This document shows, piece by piece, positions 23,180 to 34,000 of a stretch of 64,000 nt of DNA; within the stretch, counting starts at the first letter, position 1, and every line of letters starts with the position of its first letter. The stretch comes from Oegoconia quadripuncta (Eukaryota; Arthropoda; Insecta; Lepidoptera; Autostichidae), in assembly GCA_949316235.1 (NCBI GenBank), contig OX438754.1:6681501-6745500 (forward strand). Direction: 5' to 3'. Made by a program: the position numbers and the translations under genes. The notes beneath the pieces are model-generated. The model searched no databases. It was given only the letters and a program-made list of their open reading frames with translations, and was not told the origin of the DNA.

Positions 23180-23412
23180 CGCTCCTAAAAACAGTTGATT
23201 GCTACAAACGGGTCCGAGTCACACGCGGAACCGCTTCAAAATGGCGGCCAACGGGCGGAGATGTAGACGGCGCCCGAGTAAATGAGCGAAACCATGTTAG
23301 AAAGAGACAACATCATAGTCAGTTTTGTACGTTAGAGCAGGGAATTTCGCTCGTGTTTCGCCGCCAAAGAACTCACAACTCACAGCGAAACTATTGCGGT
23401 TTCGCCCTTAAA

Positions 23413-23440
23413 GTTTCGCAGCGGAGGTGTGCTACAGGCA
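23413..23440 (-). repeat. Harbinger right terminal inverted repeat
   Basis: Exact inverse of the left end. Followed by TTA (23,441-23,443). Confidence 0.95.
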
Positions 23441-23443
23441 TTA

Positions 23444-23838
23444 AAGCCCTCATTATTGGTCAAAATTGACAATGCCAACCATTGGAATCCATTCCCATTG
23501 AATTAGACAATATAGGCCGTAGATTTCAGTACTGACTGGCCCCCTTATACCTAACTCTACTGTACAGCTCACGGTGGTGATAAGATCATTTTCATACAGG
23601 CTGAGTGTGCCTCCCTAAACTTTATTAATAATTTATCTTTTTAGTATTATTTAACAGCGAATAGTAAAATGTTAAGTCATATTGTCAATAGTTCCTCTAT
23701 TCACAACTACCATAAACAGATAAATAATAAGGTGTATCTATCTAATTTTGTGATCCTGTAGGATTTAGTTGCCAATTTCATTTAGGCATTGTAGCATGAT
23801 CAGTTTTGCACCTGTGGCCTCACCCTCGTGGAATTACG
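23444..23838. other. Rest of the dispersed repeat interrupted by Harbinger, then intergenic
   Basis: The start ('aagccctcattattggtc') continues the repeat broken at 20,632; compare the uninterrupted copy at 36,765-36,865. The rest shows nothing recognised. Confidence 0.5.
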
Positions 23839-24282
23839 TTATTGTGGCCTCAACCTCCTTTTTGGAACTTGTTTGTGAACCATAAAGAATAAGTTTTGAT
23901 TTCCTTGTTCAAATTTATTAGGGGAGTCCAAGATTGTAGGTTTAAAAAAAATGGCAGTTTGTATTATGATTGAGAGGCTAAACTGCTGAATGCAAATGTT
24001 ATGCGAGGACATAGTATTCCAAAGATGGAATGTCAATGGTGGAACAAGATTATTATAAGGGGAGCAGTACGATGTAGATATGCCTATATCTAACCTGGTG
24101 TATTGTTTATTAGAATGAATAAAAAAGTAAAATTTTGAATTAACATCATATTTTCCACCAACATAGTGCAATTCCAAAGCATTCTCTCTGAATTGCATTG
24201 CATAATATACTGAGAGATAAATCAATGAAGTTTTGACTATTATGTTTATTATCTTCAACTTAAATTTTTTATTTTCTGGCAA
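23839..24282 (-). pseudogene. Degenerate C-terminus of Jockey-group RT
   Basis: The 147-codon minus-strand frame resembles the tail of the element at 10,721-11,698. 'LSVYYAMQFRENALELH' parallels 'LSVFYRIHFGECALELH', and 'NICIQQFSLSIIIQTA' parallels 'NIRTKKFDTSFIIRTA'. About 100 bases of unrelated sequence separate the two matching parts. It is old and diverged; the assignment rests on these two motifs. Confidence 0.5.
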
Positions 24283-24399
24283 ATGATCATCTCAATCAAC
24301 CATTATTGCCAGTTGTGTGGACAAGATATTGAATCTGATGATTTATATCTTGACAGGGCCCTCAACATCAACTTGAGATTTGGTCTCTCCCTACATTAA

Positions 24400-24567
24400 G
24401 TGTCCGTAAACACATGAAAAGAGACAAACCCTCTGAGTTTCTCGCTAGCTCTTCTCAGTAGTGGTCGCGTTCCGAGCTAGTGGTAGTTTAAAAAACAAAT
24501 GACGTTCATAAGTGCATATTGTATTGCCTACATGAATAAATGCTTTTCATTTCATTTCATTTCATGG
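24400..24567 (+). repeat. Retroposon tail with (TTTCA)n repeat
   Basis: Contains 'cttctcagtagtgg', 'cataagtgcatattgtattgcc' and 'aataaatgcttttcatttcatttcatttcat'. This is the 3'-end style common to lepidopteran non-LTR elements and their SINEs, ending in a pentamer microsatellite rather than poly-A. Confidence 0.55.
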
Positions 24568-25074
24568 AAATGGACTGCAAAAACCTGACTATAGTGTACA
24601 AATCACATTTCCCTATACATAAGTAAGGTAGTCTATACCTTTAACAAATACAAAACAGAGATTTAAACAATGATTTAAATTTTCAAGAAACTTTTAGGTA
24701 TGCAAGCCATTTTCCCAAACAATTAAAGTTTCACTCTCGATTCATTAGTGGCTTTTGCACACTAGCGTTCGTTGAAGAAGTATTCTGTCGCTGTATGGTT
24801 TTTCACACAATGTGTCGATCAACATTATCGGAAGTACGACCTTGAACCATAGTTGTTCACACATTTGTATTTCAATGTTCAAATACGAACTCTTAGCGAT
24901 CAGCTTACTAATTCTAATTTCATGAATTGGTTTTCAGGTTAGTGAATCTTAACTATTTGAGACACCACACTGTTAGGAAGCTTTCACCCCTTATTATTCT
25001 ATTGAATAGAGTAGTTACGTGTAATATCCTATATGTGCATAAAATTTCAGGTTGAATTAACTGAATAGGGCAGC
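24568..25074 (+). promoter_or_regulatory. Upstream region of the TMUB-type gene
   Basis: Holds the presumed promoter and 5' UTR of the gene starting at 25,075, but no TATA box or initiator could be singled out. An acceptor-like 'aaaatttcag|gttgaa' ends at 25,050, 24 bases before the ATG, so a non-coding first exon further upstream is possible. Confidence 0.4.
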
Positions 25075-28000
25075 ATGACGCTAATAGAAGGCGTCGGTGA
25101 TGAAGTAGTGCAGTTTGCGGCTGTGGTACTCATCTTGATAGTGGCAGCACTAGCATGGTTTTCCACCAATGCGCGGCCCGATCGATACCGCACTGTGCTC
25201 GTGATGCGCTCTCGTGCCCACCATCCTGTCACAGTGCGCATAAGAACCAGTAAGTTTTGCATATTGACTGACAGCACATCCCTATGGTAGCTAGCTAGTA
25301 ATATATATAAATTTGGACCTAAATTGTCTTAGGACTTAGAGATAAGTTTAAGGAAATTAATCCCAACTAATATTATAAATGCGAAAGTTTGTGTGTGTGC
25401 ATGTATATTTGTTACCTCTTCATGCTTAAACGGGGGGACGCTTTTGCAGACACAAAAACTACCACTTGCCGCATCACATTCCTTTTAGCAGACGTAAAAT
25501 TCTGTGTAGAGATTTTGATAGATTTCCATAATTATAACAGATACCTGAAATTTGAAGTAATGACATAAAATATATACCCATATTACCCATTACAAAATTC
25601 AATTTCCTTTAAGCCCTCTGATACCTCTATTAGGTTTTTCCAACAACAAATTCTAACAATCTGTGTTTGTCTGTAATCTCCTATAATGTCTGTTTTTTAT
25701 ATTTGCTAATATTTATTTCAATAGCAGTGAAAATATTGCAGCAATTAGATTTCGATTGATTGATATGTATTGTAACAATGACATGTGTAATGCAATAAAT
25801 ATATTGATGGGAATTTGCAAGGCATTATGGAAGTTTAAACTATGAGTTGTAGTTTTTATACACAGGTTCAAGTTACAATAGAGGAAAAATGTGTGTGTAT
25901 TGTGTGTCTCTGTAAGTATTTGTGTATTATATTTTCTAAATGTCTATACTGTTCTTAATTTACAGGGTCCAATTTAATGTTAACAAATACACAAGCTAGC
26001 AGTTCATCCCAAGCGTCTGCCTCAGATACAGCTGGTAAGCATTTTGTTATTAATACCTATATAACTTATCAATAATGTCCACGGAATGTTTACGTGTTTT
26101 CATGATATGATAAGTGAAGGAGCACTGTCCTAAATAAATTAACTAAATATCATCTACCATTTGTCACTCCAAATTAAATTCAAAAGAGGACATCCCACAA
26201 AGTCACATTCAACACAATGCGTTTACGTCAAGTAAATATTTATACATATATATCTTGTTTGATGAACGAGAAACTATTCTTATGGTTTCAAAGTTGGTGA
26301 AAACAAACCTCTAACAGGGAAAAACAAGAAATTTCAAATGAATTATTTCTACACAGGGGGAGCAGCACTCGCTAAAAATCTCCACATTTTTAATGAGTAC
26401 TACAAAGCGGCGCCTATGTACAAATCCATCTAAAACAAAAGTCTCTACTTTCCATGTCACAAACTCTATCCAGTAGGTACCTGATTTGATTTGAGATCAT
26501 CTGCCTTTGCAGGTATAAGATCTCCTCTCCATTGGTCCCTTGTCAGTACATATGCCTTAAAGTTGCGTTTGAATATTAATTCATTAGGATCACAATTAGG
26601 AAGTCGGAAGCTAAGAAGGGCTTATTACACCATCCTAAATGCAGAGACTAATTCGGTATACATTGCTGTTTGAAGTAAGGATATTTGAATTAATAGAACC
26701 AAGCCTCCCAGCAATGTATGCCGAATTAGTCGCTGCATTTACGATGGGAGTAGTGTGGTCGGGACTTTCCAATCCACTAAATCGGAATCTAACTGTTCTA
26801 ACTTGGATTACACTTTCCTATTTCCTAATTAGATTTCCTACAAATAGGATAGTGTAATAAATGGAACGGCTACTAGCTCTATCACCATGCCATATTTACC
26901 TATAGTTTGAGCAATTGAGAAAGCAAAACAAAATGATATTAGTAGGTATTCCAATAATTATGTTCAGTTCGGTTGACCGTTAGGTTAGTAGGTTCACACA
27001 GTTATCAGCAAAAATGTACTAAGATTTGTTCAATTTTTTATTTGAATAGAGTTTACATGAATAAGGTAGGTAAAGTATATTTATGAATTAGCTTTAAGTA
27101 TAGTTTAGAATAATAAAATAATACTAGGTTATAATGTGTTATGGACAACACATGTAACTTCCAATGAACTCACCTACTTGGATTCAATTAATAATCTCAT
27201 ATCCATTTATTCATCATATCAGCCACAGGACGTCGACTGCTGAACATCGGCCTCCCCCACAGATTTTCAGAGCGACCAGGTGGAATTTCATTCAGCGACT
27301 TCCTACGACCATCATAAGGATCTTTAATACCCCACCGGCCATCAGTTCTTCTAGCTATGTGCTATGCCCATGGTCACTTCAACTTACTAATCCGCTGGAC
27401 TATGTCGGAGACATTCGTTCATATATACGGATTTCTTCAGTCCTGCCTTTAGATTATGTAACTTCATCTGTATCGTCATCGATTACGTTGACCAATGCTA
27501 AGCCGTCAAATTGCCGAGCGAGCGATGAGCCAACCAATCACATGTCACAATGTAACCGATGACCATGTCGATGAAATTATGTAATAGAACCCCAGATTCG
27601 ATCACGTAGTGAAACGCCGAGCGAAGCCGCACAGTTTTCCGAACGCTGCCCCTTTCTCGAAGTTGGACCCTTGTTGGGTCTATCTAATCAGATCTCTTGT
27701 GTTAGGTAGACATGCATTTATGAATTTTTAGAATATGATCTTGTGATAGTTGAAATCAAAGAATTCCTTCACTAGGTTGAAATGGTGATGTAATGAGTCC
27801 TTAAATTGACAAAAAACATCGCCCTAACAATAGACTATTCATTTAATAGCACTGTTTTCAATAACCAAGTTACACTTCTGCTATTATTTTGTTTTTTGGA
27901 TTAGTGCTATTACTTTTCTATTAGCGAAGTTAATCATCAGATCAGTCTTTGGATTGGTGATCACCAGTAGCTTCCAGACTTCCGTGCTTCGGAAGGAGGG

Positions 28001-31000
28001 CACGAATCGGTCCCGGTTGTTTTCAATTGTAAACGGTCATTAAGCCATGTCGGGGGCCTATAACCGCGGCTTCAAATCACTGACAAGTGGGACTAGTCTG
28101 ACACAACTTCAACAATGCACACTGGACCCGCGTGGCGGATATGATCCGTACCCTCTCCTTGCCAACCAAGGATGTGTCCCAGCAGTGGGAAGGTAATACT
28201 GTTGCTGGGTTCTGAATAACAATAAGGATATGGAAGCCTCTATATTGTACTTGCGCGGACCTCAGCTCGGCTGCGGCTACTATCTCATTAAAGGAGGTAT
28301 CATTGAATAGGTCTTAAAATGCAATTTTAAACTCCACTAACAAACTTAATTTTTCGGTAGGTGAAATAAGCAGTTGGAAGTCGTGTCTGACACACACTTG
28401 GGCGGTTTTTATTGTTGGAAATACCTTAATAAATGTTAAATTGTTTATCCTTGCCCAAGCTACGTCAAAAACGAGCAATTCATTTGATGTAAAGTTTTGA
28501 ACGGAATAACGTTGGCCAGCCACATACTAAATAGCCTATTTTTATCCCGGGAAAATGCGGAAATAAGTTATACATTACTGAAGACGGTGGCAAAGTTACC
28601 GCTCTTACCACATAAAATATGTGTTTACTTAAACATTGTCTAAGATAAACACCGCCTGTGTCAGAACAAATACTGCGTTTCCTTATATTTTGAAATGTTA
28701 GTTTGAATTCATTCATAATTTTGATAGTATCGTCAACAACAAGCGTGGGCGCACTGGAGACGGTCGAAGGGAGTCCACGGGAGAATGCGCGGGTGATTCC
28801 ACTGCAGGAGATGGACAGCATCGTCGATGCGGACATGGCGATGCTCGACAACAACCGCCTGCACTTCTACAGGAGGATCGAATGTAAGTAAAAATATTGT
28901 AATGTCAAGGTGGACATGAACAAAATGATAATAACTCTTAATAATTGAACGGCCAACAATTCAAAACCGACTTCCACTCTCTATCTCCGGAGTGCATCAT
29001 CAGATCTTAATCCAATTTATATGGGACCATCCCGGTGATAAATCGTAGCAAACAAAAACCAATCAGTGCAATTGACGAAAATGTGGGTGATCATTCATTA
29101 AAAAAAATACAGACGAACATAGAAAGAACCTCCTCAATTTGTTGGAGCCGGGTAAAAACGTGATATGCTTAATTTAACTACTTGTAGTTAAATTAAGCAT
29201 TATCTTATTAACTATCTATCTATATTAACTATCATATTAACTAAATCTTAAACTACATGCATGCATAAAAACGTGCACAACACTCATTCGTACGTAATAG
29301 TGGTCAGTATATGAGATAAGTGGAAAATCTTGTATGAAATCAGGTGAAATTGAAATTTGTACATAGTCGTATTGCGTTTCGTTTTTGAAAGTGCATTAAT
29401 GTTATTTGCTCACTGGATAAATATACTTTCGATATCAATTTTGAGCAAGATCTAAAATATTTCTATATCGTTAGTACCTGATACATAGGTATAGCGTTAG
29501 GTGAAGGTAGCAGAAGCAAAACGGAATACATGCTTTGCGACTTCGGCGGTCCCTCCAGTCCTGTGCCTCTTGCCGGAAAATCCTTACCAACCTTTCGGCA
29601 CCTTCGGTCGCTTGTACAAGGGATTGATGTTGAGATCGACCAAGATGTAACAAATCGGATCAACATCGGTTGGATGAAATGGCGATAGGGCATGGAAATG
29701 ATATGTGGCTCAGGTTAAAGGTCAACATTTATAAATCCGTAACCTGTCTACTGTCCACACATTAGTATAATCGGACTTGAACCATGAAGAAAACGGATGA
29801 AAGAAAATTGCATGCTGCGCTGATGAGTCTGTAGAGATGGATGAGTGGAGTGACAAGGATGGATAAAATAAGGATGAGTAGGTATGTAAGAGGGAGGTAA
29901 AGTCACCCGTGACAGAAAAAGGATATGGTTTGGCTTGGTTTGGACATGAATGTTACTAAGAGAGTAATTAATATGTACGTCGATGGTTGAAAAGGAACAG
30001 GAAGACCATGGAAAAGATGGACGGATTGTGCGAGGAAGGATATGAACAAAAAGGGCGTAAATGGTGGAAGTAACGCCTGGTTGAGTAGAATGGAAGTAAG
30101 AGACGTACTGCGCCGACCCCAAATAAATTAGGGCAAGAAGAAGATGATGACATAGGTATAGCGTTAACGAAAAGATTTTTTCCAAAATATTATGTGTAAT
30201 CAAAATTTGGTTAGGACAAAGTGGGGATCCCAAAAAAAATATACACAACGCCATCTAGTGCCACTGCGCACTGATTTGAATTACATCATAACTAAAACTA
30301 TAAATTGAAAATTTAGAAAACCTTCGAGAAAACAAACGATAAGGTATATCATCCAGATAAACCAAGTTTGGTTTTAATGGGCCGTATTAATAAATCGATC
30401 TTGAGATTGAGATCATGTCTCAGTTGCAATATTATTTTGTTTGATACTGTTTTAATATGCAACAGATTCTCAAGCGTCAACTTAAGATCATTTTAATCTT
30501 GAGAACGGTTTATTAATACGGGCCTAACTGTGTTAGAAGCTAAATATCTTCGAAATGGCTTAACTGATTTCCATAAAATATGGTTAAGAATCCTCAAGTT
30601 TATCGAAAAATTAAAAAATCCGTCTGCTTCGTGTCAAAAAAAACTTCAATTGAACAACTTGAAGCATACACACGATTTTCGTCGGGGCTTATAAATTCAA
30701 AATGCTTTACCACCCTTCGTTAGTGCAGTGCTATTATGTAACTATACTCGCTATCTGCTATTTTTCGGATAAACATATTCTACCCATGGAAACTCTTATG
30801 TTCGCGATACCTAATAACCCTTTCTGGTTAGTATCCGGCTAATGTTGTATCACTATGAAATTACACAATAGACCCACTGATTTACATAATTTTATTCATC
30901 AGCAACTGCCAACAACCCACAAGGCGCCACGGATTCGACGAGCGACGACGAGACTCAAGACGAGAGTGAACCAGCGAGCAACGCGCAGATAAGGGAAATG

Positions 31001-34000
31001 GATAGTATCGTCAACGCGATGGAGGCCGAAGTCACTACTAACTGCGATTTTTTCGCCAGACCCAATGGTAAATATAGTACACAGGCTAGACACATTTTAT
31101 ACTTTGAAAATCATGTACTTTCAGAAGATTGCTAGTAAGAGCGGTAGGAGTGAGGTCGTTTCAAACTTCAAGCATTTATTTCAACGTAAGATATTTGTTG
31201 AATGTCAATTTAAATCTATTGGAAATAAAAATAGGGCTTAAGGCCGGGTATTACTGCAACAGTAGGCATTTAACGCTAACCCGGATGCGCGCGCGAAATA
31301 TACTTCGCGACGACACGCAGCGGCAGTACTCGCATGTCCTCGCCAGCGACATAGTATAGAAATAATCAGTAGGACAATTTTATTCGACTGTAGAAATGCA
31401 TTTTTTATGATACTTTGTTTATAGTAGGATGTTTTAGAGTTTCGTAAGTAAATGAGGTAAGCCATTAATAATTTATTTCCTTACTTAATTGGTTTAGGCG
31501 TAAAAAGGTAACAGATAAACGACAGAGTTACTTTCGCATTTATAATATTAGTATTGATTATAAAATATAATTATAATAAAATTACATTATAATCATTTAA
31601 CATTATCCTAAATGATCACAATATCAAACAACTGGCTATTGGTATTTTCACTATCCATCACTGACCGCAATCCAAATTGAACAATGATAATCACATACAT
31701 TACATTCGAAATGTACTGTGAGTTATTTGCGTTAAAGTTGATTTTTCGTTGCGACATATCGTTGCGCGGCTCCTTTGTTGGTCTTTTGATGCTATAGTAT
31801 CAAAATTATTTTAAAACTCCTCTAAATTTAACTGGCGTGTGCCATGTGCCGATTGTATATTTTAAGGAGTTGTGTAATTTATTTCGGTTCAATAAAATAT
31901 TGTTATTGTTGTTATTGTATATCATCAGCTTTACACAATTAACGCTTTATTCCAAGATGGTTTTGAAAAAAAAAAATAAACTACCTAAGCCAATACTTTC
32001 TATTTCACTTACCTACTTTCTATTTTTTTCTTTACGGTAAAAAAACTCATCCAGTACTGAAGAGGTAGAGCCACGCTGCAAGCTATTTTTTTAGCTCGCA
32101 GCATGAATGAGTCGGCTCGATCGGTGAAGTACCACCCTCACGCAGAAGACCGACGTTTGAGTAGCGGCATTTTGCCACTGCGCTTCGCCCGGTATGCGAG
32201 GGCGCCGGAAGCCCAACCCAGTCTCCCCTCAGAATAGTAGCGGTATTTGAATTTGATACATATATCTATACAAAACAAATAATTTTTGATTTGTATAATG
32301 TTTATGTCACTGAAAGACAACAAAAAATTAACTTAGTAGCAGAAGGTTGCAAATCAACAGGCTTTAATGTTATTAAAGATTCTTCAGACCTGTTAGAGGC
32401 ATCGTCACAAGGTTGTCTGAAAAAAGAAACGACTTCATTAAAATGCAAAATTGAGCAGGTAAATCTAAGTATGTTATTATTATTATTTAATCATTTATTA
32501 CAAACATGTTTACTTAAATGCATCACTTTATACTCTTAAATTTAAAACAAGTTTGTGTGATATTGCACACACCATTTTAATACTAGGTACCTACTTCTAT
32601 GCATCTGAGTTAACATAATATGTAGGTATGTACTATTTACTCTATGGTCAGGATAGAGATTGTCAAGAAAACAAAGACAATACTTACTGTGCTTCTGTGC
32701 TATTTGTTTGTAGAAATAAGCCTTTCTTATTTCGTGTTACTTTAGAACTGAAACAATAAATCAAAATCAAAAATATTTTATTCAATGTAGGATACAAAAA
32801 TATCACTTATTGAAAGTCAACATGCTATTTTTCTTTTTTTAACTACATCGCTTCACAAGGTGTTATGGTTAGGGAGAAGAAGCGACAAGAAACTCCGCAA
32901 CAACACATCTTTTCAATTTGTTTCCATCTTTACAATAATATTACATTTTAATATTACATATTACAAAACAATAGCAATTAACATAACGACCAGCTAACAC
33001 CAGACCTCCTTATCGCCTAAATAATCATCTATCCTGTAATAACCCTTCTTACACAGAGTTTCTTTAATGTGGCGTTTAAATTTCTGCTCTGTTAAACTCA
33101 ATACATGTTCTGGTATTTTATTGTAAAAGCGTATGCTGTGTCCCACAAAGGATGTGCTAACCTTGCTAAGTCTAAATTGTGGAATTTCAATTTTATTTTT
33201 GTTTCTAGTATTCAAATTATGATTATCAGAATGTTTGCGAAATAGGCATATATTTTTGCGTACATACATTATACTGTCATATATATATTGGGATGCAACA
33301 GTTAAAATACTTATTTCTTTAAACAGATCTCTTAGAGAATCACGGCAGCGTAATTTATATACAATGTGTCCCGGAGAGAAGTGACCAGCGGGCGTAGTTT
33401 GAAAATTTATACAAAATTATCGATAAATCATTTAAATTTAGAGACCTAACTGCTTTTGTTTTTTAAAAATTGTTAATCTTTTTTCTTTAATAGACATGTC
33501 TGACCTTCTGCACTATTTTAGTCATAATTTCTTTGTTTTTACGTCTTTCCCAATTCTTTTTTTTTTAATTCAGTGCTGTTATTATTATTCATCAAATTAA
33601 GTTATGAAAATTATCCCAAAACAAATAAATAATTTATTAAAAAAGAAATAAACTTAAAATTCGACCAACAAAACTGTATTTCTTTAAGTTTAAAAATAAA
33701 AAAACGAAAAATGTCCCTATAACATCATGTTTTTTTTTAATTATTATGATACTACATGATATTCTCTAAAATATCCTCGAACAATGTTTTATGTTATTTC
33801 AAATAAATGTGAACGTACGAGACATTGTAATTGACCTTTTATGCTCCAGTAACTAGATAGAGATAAGTTTAAAAAAATGAAAGTAATGTTTTAAGCAGTT
33901 TATTTGCACATTTAAGTGTTTTGTTATTACAATGAATCATTTTGATTTTAACATGATAGTTTAATAATAAATAAAAGATACTTAATTTGTTAAAATGGTT

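Larger units (their letters stand above)
20633..23440. mobile_element. Complete PIF/Harbinger DNA transposon
   Basis: Length is 2808 bases. The 28 terminal bases at 20,633-20,660 are exactly repeated inverted at 23,413-23,440. The element is flanked by TTA on both sides (20,630-20,632 and 23,441-23,443), the three-base T-A-rich duplication typical of PIF/Harbinger. Inside each end lie several GCGAAAC/GTTTCGC repeats in both orientations, likely transposase-binding sites. It carries the two genes this superfamily needs: a DDE transposase (+) and a MADF/Myb-like DNA-binding protein (-). Both are open after removal of one intron each. Perfect termini and intact genes suggest a recent, possibly active, copy. 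It is inserted in a dispersed repeat. Confidence 0.95.

Noticed and set aside
29748..30254. 168-codon minus-strand frame
   Set aside because: Opposite strand of the decayed RTE reverse transcriptase, whose motifs read on the + strand.
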